Positions 1 to 5,100 of a stretch of DNA of 5,373 nucleotides are shown here, in pieces. How positions within the stretch are numbered: the stretch's first letter is position 1; each line of letters opens with the position of its first letter. The notes under the pieces were generated by a model that worked only from the letters and a program-made list of their open reading frames with translations, had not been told where the DNA came from and searched no databases. The translations under genes were made by a program, and so were the position numbers. The stretch comes from an uncultured Selenomonadales bacterium (GTDB lineage: Bacteria; Bacillota; Negativicutes; Selenomonadales; Selenomonadaceae). The stretch is from NCBI GenBank assembly GCA_937910665.1, contig CALEPR010000004.1:1-5373 (forward strand). Reading direction: 5' to 3'.

Positions 1-115
1 CCAGCGTCGAGATATTTCCGTAAGAAATTATATGTTTCAGTTTCCGATTTTCTTCCCTCAATCTTTTCATTTCGCGTCTCAATTTTTCATTATCCGTGAC
101 CGCACTATTGAACAT
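1..115 (-). CDS. Partial gene, small basic coiled-coil N-terminus, runs off left edge
   Basis: Reading the minus strand from an ATG at 115 gives 38 complete codons with no stop before the window edge. GGAGG lies at 126-122, six bases upstream of the ATG, which is a strong ribosome binding site and the main reason to call a gene. The peptide begins MFNSAVTDNEKL and continues with alternating Arg/Lys, Glu and Leu residues (LRREMKRLREENRKLK), a pattern typical of an amphipathic coiled coil. It follows the terminator of the primase-helicase gene by about 85 bases, so it probably begins a separate transcript. Function is not recognisable: many plasmid or phage accessory proteins and regulators begin this way. 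The existence of the gene is well supported; its product is unknown. Confidence 0.72.
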   Translation of the reverse strand, partial: MFNSAVTDNEKLRREMKRLREENRKLKHIISYGNISTL

Positions 116-121
116 TGTCCG

Positions 122-145
122 CCTCCAAAACAACAATTTCTTATA
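122..145 (-). promoter_or_regulatory. Ribosome binding site and weak -10 candidate for the left-edge gene
   Basis: On the minus strand GGAGG (126-122) sits six bases before the ATG at 115. A TATAAG hexamer at 145-140 matches the sigma-70 -10 consensus in five of six positions, but I see no convincing -35 at 16-18 bases upstream. The ribosome binding site is solid; the promoter is a guess based on the preceding terminator and this hexamer. Confidence 0.45.
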
Positions 146-199
146 GCTTTATGTTACATCTTTTTTTTACAACTCTCATACCACTTTTTAGCAACTTGC

Positions 200-229
200 A
201 AAAAAAAATCGCCTGACCTCTGTCAGACG
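200..229 (-). terminator. Intrinsic terminator of the initiator/primase-helicase operon
   Basis: On the minus strand CGTCTGAC (229-222), loop AGAG and GTCAGGCG (217-210) form an eight-pair stem with one G-U pair, followed after AT by nine T residues (208-200). It begins eight bases after the TAG stop of the primase-helicase. This is a textbook rho-independent terminator and marks the operon end. Confidence 0.9.
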
Positions 230-236
230 CTACTTC

Positions 237-2303
237 CTACTTCAATATGCGCTTTTTCACTTCTCGACCTTCCATAAATTCATCTGGATTTTCTGCTTCA
301 TCTTCAAAAATTGTTTGTTGTGTCAAATTTTTATCCGGCAAACCCTCTTTGTAAATATTATATTTCGGAACGTAGTCAAAGTAAGTTTTCGTACCGATTT
401 TGCCGTTCCTGTGTTTGAGTATCACCGCTTCCATTTTGCGAATTGACTTGTTACGCTCCTTTGTCAATTTTTTTGTCCGCTCCGCTAATTTTTTTGAGTT
501 CTCGGTGATTTTCGCCATCGCCTGAAATTGCAATCCAATAACTATGTCACCTGTGTATTCCAACGCTCCAGATTCCTTCAACGCTTGAAAAGTCACTTCT
601 TCAGAGTAGCCCGACCTATTCAGCGATGCCGCCACCACTATCGGTATTTCCAGCGAACGGCTCAATATGTTCAGCGATTTTATGCTGTGGTCTACTATCT
701 GTTTGTCCGTCCCACGCGGATTCGTCGGCTCTAAAATTTGCAGATAATCCACGAACAACACAGGTCTTTCCTCAAATTTTTTGACATGATTCGTCGCCGT
801 CTTTTCTATATATTCGACTGTAATTTCAGAAAGTGCCGCGTGTGTGAAAATGTGACTCGCCGCTTTCTTATATTCCGCAACTACTTCGTCTGTGATGTAT
901 TTCCCGCCATTCTGAATTATTTCGTGGACGCTCTGCCCCTTGCCGTAAATTGATGACAGTCTCGACAAGTCCCGATAAAATAAATCCTGCATACTCATCT
1001 CCAACGAAAAATACATTATATCTTGCTGATTTCTCGCCAAGTTGAACGCTATCTGTTGCATTAACGCAGTTTTTCCAACCGACGTTCCACCCGCGATTAT
1101 GTAAAGTCCCGGTGCATAAAATCCACCGTCCAAACTTGCATCCAATTTCTCAAACCCGGTCGAAATTGGTTTTCGGCTCTCCTTCATTATTGATAACATT
1201 GATTCTACCTTGCCCATGTTGCTTTCTTCATTCCGTTCCCGCGTCAAAGATTCGCTTTTCGGATTCGTCGCTACCTCCACCAATCTTTCTTGAAAAATTT
1301 TTCTGTTGTTCATCAAAGCCTCATTAGCGTCCTTAAATTCGCCGCTGATGTTTACATTATACGCCTCAAAATTTAATTCGCGCAACATTTTCAATAACTT
1401 TTCTGCCGCCATCTGTCCTGCACTGTCATTGTCCAGCGCAATCACGAATGGTTGAGCAACCTTGATATTTTTCAATTCCTCGACAAGATGTTCTACCATC
1501 GACGTACTTCCCAATGCTATCGCCGTGTAGCCGAACTCCTCAATACTCATAAAATCAAATTCGCCTTCGACTACAAAAATTGGACTTTTCGCCGTTGCTA
1601 CTGACTCCAGATTTAAAATTTTTACTCGACCTGCTTTTTGCTTGATGTAATTGCGCTCTTCCTGCGGAATTTCTTCAGTTGGTCTTATGTCTCGCGCCGT
1701 GTAACTTTCTTCGCTCGTCGGAATAATCAAGCGTGGAGTTCCTGCAAATGGCGGTCTCATTCCATATTTCTCGCGCACTTTTGGGTGATACCAATTCATT
1801 ATGCAACCACACTTTGCTTTAATTGCCGTCGTCAGACTTATTCCCCGACTTCTCAAATATTCTTCCGCTTGCCAAAGATTCTCCCGTCCTATCCTTATAT
1901 CCTCCTTGATTCGCGCTATTTCGATTTTCTGCAGTTCGTCAGTCTCTTGTGTTTTATCATCTCGATTCGCCTTAGATTCTGTCGAGTGTTGATAATTACC
2001 GCCCTTCTTCAAGGTAATTCCATAAATCTCAAATGCTCTGAACAGGGCTTGCTTGTTGTCCAAATTTTCCTGCGCCGCAATAATGTTGATAATGTCCGAC
2101 TTCGGCGGAAAACAATTATTCGCAAAGCAAGTAAATTTCCACGATTCACTTTCCTCCGACACTATCCCTGTCTTGTGTGGTCCGCTACCACTTCCACAAA
2201 TCGGGCAAATATAGCCGCCTTTTGCTTTACCTGTTGGCTTAAGATACACTTGCGGATTTTCGTGTATGTACTTTATTGCCTCTTCCAGTTCCATTTCGTA
2301 CAT
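237..2303 (-). CDS. Bifunctional primase-helicase, T7 gp4/Twinkle-like
   Basis: This 688-residue protein joins a primase to a replicative DnaB-family helicase; it should prime and unwind DNA at an element-encoded fork. Visible in order: a four-Cys zinc finger (C33, C36, C59, C64); a TOPRIM fold with VVEGEFD (catalytic E247) and LDNDSAG (D290, D292); a linker around 345-375; then a RecA-like helicase with Walker A GGTSVGKT (K411, T412), SLEMS with catalytic E434, Walker B LFVDYLQ (D519), a DnaB-like ESGALEYTGDIV stretch (577-588), and KHRNGKIG (630-637) holding the arginine finger. All key residues look intact, so it is probably active. It overlaps the upstream initiator gene by 65 bp and ends just before a terminator, implying co-transcription. 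Family knowledge: such fusions occur in phages and some plasmids and replace host DnaG and DnaB. The ATG at 2303 is chosen because no other start codon lies between it and the ribosome binding site. Confidence 0.93.
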   Translation of the reverse strand: MYEMELEEAIKYIHENPQVYLKPTGKAKGGYICPICGSGSGPHKTGIVSEESESWKFTCFANNCFPPKSDIINIIAAQENLDNKQALFRAFEIYGITLKKGGNYQHSTESKANRDDKTQETDELQKIEIARIKEDIRIGRENLWQAEEYLRSRGISLTTAIKAKCGCIMNWYHPKVREKYGMRPPFAGTPRLIIPTSEESYTARDIRPTEEIPQEERNYIKQKAGRVKILNLESVATAKSPIFVVEGEFDFMSIEEFGYTAIALGSTSMVEHLVEELKNIKVAQPFVIALDNDSAGQMAAEKLLKMLRELNFEAYNVNISGEFKDANEALMNNRKIFQERLVEVATNPKSESLTRERNEESNMGKVESMLSIMKESRKPISTGFEKLDASLDGGFYAPGLYIIAGGTSVGKTALMQQIAFNLARNQQDIMYFSLEMSMQDLFYRDLSRLSSIYGKGQSVHEIIQNGGKYITDEVVAEYKKAASHIFTHAALSEITVEYIEKTATNHVKKFEERPVLFVDYLQILEPTNPRGTDKQIVDHSIKSLNILSRSLEIPIVVAASLNRSGYSEEVTFQALKESGALEYTGDIVIGLQFQAMAKITENSKKLAERTKKLTKERNKSIRKMEAVILKHRNGKIGTKTYFDYVPKYNIYKEGLPDKNLTQQTIFEDEAENPDEFMEGREVKKRILK

Positions 2304-3579
2304 TTTTCTTTTTTGATTCTCCTTCCCATGAAATTTTTATACTGACATACTGCTTGCCGTCCATGACCACCTCATAATCTGTTATCTGTCCTTGTTCCTT
2401 GCAATTTTGAACGATAGTGACAATGCACTTACGCATTAACGACAATCTTTTTGGTGGAAAATTTTCCATATACAAATCTTTTTCAATGGTGGAAAACAAC
2501 ATGGTGTGAATACCTTTGCGATTTTTCTTCAAGCCTTGAATTTTCTTTACAACATAATTTATCAAAATTCTTATCGTCCTACTGCTTTTCAGTTTAGGCA
2601 CATTCAAAAGCGATGTTGGAAAGCACGTTAACTGTTTTTTAGATTCCGAGTAACTTTCGAGTATCACCGCAACGTCTTTATCATCGGGAATGCCGAAACA
2701 ACCATTTATCGGAAAGCCGAAAGAAATTCGTGTTTTGCCGTCTTTGTCTTGACGCTCCAATATTACCGTATCCAACAAGTGTCCCTGAATAGCTTTAAGA
2801 CCTTTAACTTCATCAGGCAAATTGCGATAATGACTAAATTCTTCACTAATTTCAATTCTTATGAACCAAGTCATCATTGTCTTAATTCTATTCTCAACCT
2901 CTTGAATTTCTGCGTCAGAGATTCCGCCTGAACTGTTCCCGTGCATATGTTTGACCAACTGCGCCGCTGTAAATTCTTTATTACCAGCATTTTTTAAACT
3001 CTTGACGCACTCCATAATAAGCATATCATAATCCGTAGGATGCAATTCGTGTTCTGGCGTGTTGAATGCTGTCGGCATAATTTTAATTTGCAATGCTTTA
3101 TCAAGCCACATTTCAACGTCAACATAACCAGTTTTGCCCAATGGTAATCTCACTGGATCGTTCAGATAAATTCTTCTTAACTCACGAGCTAATCTTGACG
3201 TACTGTAATAATGATATGGTGCTGGAATAGCTCTGCCTTGACGTTCACGTTCTGTCCCAGCGTCTTTTTCGCCCTCTTCTATTTGCCCAGTATTGACATC
3301 GATTGTAATCATCGAACTATTGTGAGCAATAGACTCTTCCACCGACATTTCCGACACATTATCTTCTGACATCGCTGCTAAAGTGGCTTGCGCCTTTTTG
3401 TAATCGCCGTAGTAACCTTCCAAAAAATCATAAATTTGATTTTCAGTGTAGTACCTGTAGCCATTATTAGCCGTATGATGTGGCAAAAATTTTCCGCGTT
3501 TTTCCCAAAGTCTCAAAGTTTCTTGACTGATTCCCAATTTTTTTGCCGTTTCGCCACTACTCAAATAATTTTCTTCCAC
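2239..3579 (-). CDS. Putative replication initiator with N-terminal MerR-type HTH
   Basis: Predicted 446-residue DNA-binding protein. A GTG at 3588 also opens this frame, but that GTG is part of the ribosome binding site GGAGGTG (3592-3586); the GTG at 3579 lies eight bases after GGAGG and is the likely true start. Residues about 4-55 are a MerR-like winged HTH (SSGETAKKLGISQETLRLWE, then wing NNGYRYYT), also similar to the HTH of IS607-type resolvases. Residues 60-120 are a polar, probably flexible linker. Residues about 180-417 resemble the two-winged-helix layout of Firmicute plasmid initiators: YDMLIMECVKSL, FTAAQLVKHMHG, a SLLNVP segment, and a C-terminal EQGQITDYEV...YVSIKI wing. This is a resemblance recalled from related proteins, not a database result. 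Position supports it: an iteron-like array and A/T tract lie directly upstream and a replicative helicase directly downstream. Alternative: a transcriptional regulator of the helicase. No truncation seen. Confidence 0.72.
   Translation of the reverse strand: MEENYLSSGETAKKLGISQETLRLWEKRGKFLPHHTANNGYRYYTENQIYDFLEGYYGDYKKAQATLAAMSEDNVSEMSVEESIAHNSSMITIDVNTGQIEEGEKDAGTERERQGRAIPAPYHYYSTSRLARELRRIYLNDPVRLPLGKTGYVDVEMWLDKALQIKIMPTAFNTPEHELHPTDYDMLIMECVKSLKNAGNKEFTAAQLVKHMHGNSSGGISDAEIQEVENRIKTMMTWFIRIEISEEFSHYRNLPDEVKGLKAIQGHLLDTVILERQDKDGKTRISFGFPINGCFGIPDDKDVAVILESYSESKKQLTCFPTSLLNVPKLKSSRTIRILINYVVKKIQGLKKNRKGIHTMLFSTIEKDLYMENFPPKRLSLMRKCIVTIVQNCKEQGQITDYEVVMDGKQYVSIKISWEGESKKKNVRNGTGRGNKVHTRKSASVS
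2304..2327 (-). promoter_or_regulatory. Ribosome binding site of primase-helicase with long spacer
   Basis: On the minus strand GGGAAGGAGA (2327-2318) is the only Shine-Dalgarno-like sequence before the ATG at 2303. The spacer from AAGGAG to ATG is 15 bases (A-rich, containing AAAAAAG), well above the usual 5-9. The site lies inside the end of the initiator gene, so ribosomes finishing that gene could re-initiate here (translational coupling, inferred). Confidence 0.55.
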
Positions 3580-3585
3580 TTTGCG

Positions 3586-3592
3586 CACCTCC
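3586..3592 (-). promoter_or_regulatory. Ribosome binding site that fixes the initiator start at GTG 3579
   Basis: Minus-strand GGAGGTG (3592-3586) is a near-perfect Shine-Dalgarno sequence. It is eight bases from GTG 3579 but physically overlaps GTG 3588, which therefore cannot be its start codon. It also shares its TGGAGGT core with the repeat array just upstream. Confidence 0.85.
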
Positions 3593-3594
3593 AG

Positions 3595-3629
3595 AAAAAT
3601 ATTTAAGTTTAAAATTTAAAAATTTTTTT
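3595..3629 (-). other. A/T tract, candidate DNA unwinding element
   Basis: Thirty-four of 35 bases are A or T, with only one G at 3607, and the stretch contains short AAATTT-type palindromes. It lies between the GGAGGTTTG repeat array and the initiator gene. A/T-rich tracts beside initiator-binding iterons are the usual melting site of iteron plasmids, so an unwinding element is a reasonable inference. A/T-rich leaders are common in low-GC hosts, so composition alone is not proof. I saw no DnaA box (TTATNCACA) nearby. Confidence 0.42.
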
Positions 3630-3730
3630 CAAACCTCCAAACCTGCAACTTTTTTCTCCAAACCTCCAATTTTTCCCTGCCAAACCTCCAATTTTTTTTC
3701 AAACCTCCAATTTTTCCCCGCCAAACCTCC
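3630..3730 (-). repeat. Six-copy GGAGGTTTG direct-repeat array (second iteron candidate)
   Basis: On the plus strand CAAACCTCC starts at 3630, 3659, 3681, 3700 and 3722, with a one-mismatch copy CAAACCTGC at 3638. Start-to-start distances are 8, 21, 22, 19 and 22. The longest copies read GGAGGTTTGGCRGGGAAAAA plus TT on the minus strand (3730-3709 and 3689-3668, differing at one base). Two readings fit: initiator-binding iterons, since the array is directly upstream of the initiator gene and has about two helical turns per unit; or a transcribed leader carrying several Shine-Dalgarno-like GGAGG motifs before the real one at 3592. The spacing is not a multiple of three, so the array is not a coding repeat. 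Confidence 0.8.
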
Positions 3731-3765
3731 AAAAAATGAATCTTTATAGCAAATATTCATTTTTT
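3731..3765. repeat. 11-bp perfect inverted repeat between the two upstream genes
   Basis: AAAAAATGAAT (3731-3741) and ATTCATTTTTT (3755-3765) are exact inverted copies around a 13-base centre, which can add three more pairs after one mismatch. It abuts the GGAGGTTTG array. Because the arms carry A and T runs it could act as a weak terminator in either direction, ending the resolvase-like transcript. Because its centre holds a -10-like element it may instead be an operator. The stem is A/T-rich, so termination would be inefficient. Confidence 0.6.
3743..3751 (-). promoter_or_regulatory. Extended -10 promoter candidate for the initiator operon
   Basis: Minus-strand TGCTATAAA (3751-3743) fits the extended -10 form TGnTATAAT with one mismatch. 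No good -35 lies 17 bases upstream, which extended -10 promoters tolerate. It sits in the centre of the inverted repeat, so a protein bound there would block it. Transcription would start near 3736 and give a leader of about 155 bases carrying the whole repeat array. Confidence 0.42.
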
Positions 3766-3866
3766 CGCTCTGGATTTTAAAAAATTTTTCTTGAAATCGG
3801 GACTGACTAATTTTGTCAATTTTTGTTGGCAATATAATTTTATTTTTACATTTTGCCCACTTCAGC

Positions 3867-4856
3867 TTATTTTTCGGATTCTTCACGGAGTTTTTCAGCC
3901 TTTTTTTCGGCTCTTTTTTTAGCCCGTTCCTGTTTTTTAAATTCTTTGAGTTCTGCCGCTTCGTTCGCTTGTTTAAGCCACCGAACTATTGTCTTTCTGG
4001 ATTTGTTGTAAACTATCATGATGTCACTGATTTTAAGAATATCTTCGTTGTACATTTTTCTGAAAGCCTCAAAATCATCTGGAAGTTTTGTTATGCGTCT
4101 TGGTTTTCGCGGCTTTTCAACTTTTTTACTGACCTTTTTGGGCTTAACTTTTTTAGCAACAGATATGTCACTTTGCTCATTAGTGTCCAGTTCCCGCATT
4201 TCAACAATTATCTCTGGCTCGTCATAAATCGAAGGGTCATCAGGTATATGCGGCATTTCAAGTATTTCTGTCTCTTCAATACCCTCGTTAGTGTCAATAT
4301 TTTCAGTTTGCCTTATCCATTTATATACAGTCGGACGAGAAACATTATAATGAGTGGCAATATCTGCGACCGACATTTCTCTTGTGTAGTAACGGTCTCG
4401 AAAATCCTCAAAGTCTTTCGGAATTTCTTTTTCGTTGTTGCCTTTGTACTTACCAGCCGCTATTGCTACTGCGACTCCTTCAAGTTGGCGTTGTCTTGTG
4501 AGAGTTTTTTCAAATTCAGCCGCCGACTTTAATACCTTTAACTTAAATTTTCCCTCCTCTGTACCAGTATTAAGTTCTTCCTTATCGCTAATCACCGCAA
4601 TCCCACGTTCATTAAGTTGCTCCAATGTTTTTACAAGTTCAAGCAACGATTTGTTAAATCTCGCAAATTCAGCTAAAACTAATTCATCGCCTGCCCTCAA
4701 ATAGTCCATCATTTTATCGTACTCGGGACGATTCTTTTCTTTGACGCTGATTTTTTCCCAATAAATTCTGTCTAATTGCTTGCCAGCCTGAAATTTTTCT
4801 AACAATTCATCAGCATTTTCATCTGTCGGATTTATTCTGATGTAGCCTACTCTCAT
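3867..4856 (-). CDS. Serine-recombinase-like protein lacking the catalytic Ser, with duplicated HTH
   Basis: Residues 1-135 follow the resolvase/invertase fold: GYIRIN, NRPEYDKMM, GDELVLAEFARFNKSL, LNERGIAVIS, and AAEFEKTLTRQR. Against Tn3/gamma-delta resolvase, the nucleophile Ser10 is Asn9, Asp67 is Ala65 and Arg71 is Lys69, while Arg8 (Arg7) and Arg68 (Arg66) remain. Strand cleavage is therefore unlikely. Two HTH modules follow, residues 144-186 and 257-299, aligned without gaps at an offset of 113. They are separated by an acidic stretch (191-229) and a Lys/Arg-rich stretch (235-254); the tail (305-329) is strongly basic and helical. At 329 residues it is longer than a simple resolvase (about 180-200). 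It has its own TTGACA promoter and strong ribosome binding site and lies beside 22-bp direct repeats. Likely a cytoplasmic DNA-binding or bridging regulator of replication, partition or its own promoter. Alternative: a divergent recombinase using another residue, which I think unlikely. Confidence 0.85.
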   Translation of the reverse strand: MRVGYIRINPTDENADELLEKFQAGKQLDRIYWEKISVKEKNRPEYDKMMDYLRAGDELVLAEFARFNKSLLELVKTLEQLNERGIAVISDKEELNTGTEEGKFKLKVLKSAAEFEKTLTRQRQLEGVAVAIAAGKYKGNNEKEIPKDFEDFRDRYYTREMSVADIATHYNVSRPTVYKWIRQTENIDTNEGIEETEILEMPHIPDDPSIYDEPEIIVEMRELDTNEQSDISVAKKVKPKKVSKKVEKPRKPRRITKLPDDFEAFRKMYNEDILKISDIMIVYNKSRKTIVRWLKQANEAAELKEFKKQERAKKRAEKKAEKLREESEK

Positions 4857-4863
4857 TTTTAGT

Positions 4864-4872
4864 TCACCTCCC
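4864..4872 (-). promoter_or_regulatory. Strong ribosome binding site of the resolvase-like gene
   Basis: Minus-strand GGGAGGTGA (4872-4864) is close to the full anti-16S complement and lies seven bases before the ATG at 4856, which fixes that start. Confidence 0.88.
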
Positions 4873-4885
4873 TTCTACAACAAAA

Positions 4886-4913
4886 ATTTTACCATAATTT
4901 TTGTAAATGTCAA
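4886..4913 (-). promoter_or_regulatory. Sigma-70-type promoter of the resolvase-like gene
   Basis: Minus-strand TTGACA (4913-4908) is a perfect -35; TAAAAT (4891-4886) matches the -10 consensus at five of six positions; the spacer is 16 bases. Transcription would begin near 4879, only some 20 bases before the coding start. The 22-bp direct repeats begin about 40 bases upstream of the -35, a position suited to regulation by whatever binds them. Confidence 0.8.
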
Positions 4914-4952
4914 TTAAAAGATTTTTTATTTTTAAGCCCAATCACTTTTAAA

Positions 4953-5027
4953 ATGACCAAGAATAGTCTCAGATAAGGTATAAAATAGTCTCAGATATGA
5001 CCAAGAATAGTCTCAGATAAGTATTTG
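4953..5027. repeat. Three direct repeats of exact 22-bp period (iteron-like)
   Basis: The core AATAGTCTCAGATA occurs at 4962-4975, 4984-4997 and 5006-5019, exactly 22 bp apart. The first and third copies extend to an identical 25-bp block (4953-4977 and 4997-5021) that adds ATGACCAAG before and AG after the core. Two-turn periodicity puts all copies on one face of the helix, as in iterons of Rep-controlled plasmids. Adjacent DNA (4881-4952) is A/T-rich. The ligand is unknown: the MerR-HTH initiator or the double-HTH resolvase-like protein are the candidates encoded here. The array is upstream of the latter's promoter. Confidence 0.85.
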
Positions 5028-5080
5028 TTACTATTTGACTAATAGCATTGTGATGCGTTTTTTTAGCCCTCGATTTTCCC
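5028..5080. other. Spacer without a recognisable gene
   Basis: Between the 22-bp repeats and the right-hand repeats I see no coding signal. It contains a small dyad CTATT...AATAG (5031-5045) and GCAT-TGTG-ATGC followed by seven T residues on the plus strand. That four-pair stem is too short to call a terminator. The whole stretch 4857-5373 has no credible gene; an open minus-strand frame through it merely reads the repeats. Confidence 0.5.
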
Positions 5081-5100
5081 CTAAGAATTCCTAAGAATTC
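5081..5100. repeat. Two tandem copies of the 10-mer CTAAGAATTC
   Basis: CTAAGAATTC occurs at 5081-5090 and 5091-5100, immediately before the 117-bp array. The sequence ATTCCTAA at this boundary also occurs at the end of each 117-bp unit (for example 5209-5216), so the array may have arisen by slippage or recombination at this short homology. Confidence 0.75.

Noticed and set aside
32..277. Plus-strand open frames across the window, including 32-277, 1638-2345 and 3813-4532.
   Set aside because: They lie opposite strong minus-strand genes or cross the terminator, have Phe/Ser/Leu-rich compositions typical of antisense reads of Lys/Glu-rich genes, and lack recognisable domains.
1190..1230. Internal ATG (helicase residue 363) that could give a helicase-only product, as T7 gp4 makes a short form.
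   Set aside because: No recognisable Shine-Dalgarno sequence precedes it; only purine-rich coding sequence is present.
2310..2318. AAAAAAG slippery heptamer after an AAGGAG sequence, resembling the dnaX -1 frameshift signal, at the end of the initiator gene.
   Set aside because: It is in the correct phase for -1 slippage, but a -1 shift enters a frame that stops after about a dozen codons. The helicase frame is +1 relative to the initiator, so no fusion would result.
3806..3826. TTGACA at 3821-3816 (minus strand) as a -35 for the initiator operon.
   Set aside because: No acceptable -10 lies 16-18 bases downstream; the sequence there is TTTCAA. The extended -10 near 3745 is a better candidate.
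3828..3857. GGCAA...TTGCC dyad after the resolvase-like stop codon as a terminator.
   Set aside because: Arms of only five pairs around a 20-base loop without a following U-run; too weak to call.
3629..3886. Minus-strand open frame of 85 codons between the resolvase-like and initiator genes.
   Set aside because: It would start at a GTG inside the end of the upstream gene with no ribosome binding site, and its last third merely reads through the GGAGGTTTG repeats, whose roughly 22-bp spacing does not keep a reading frame.
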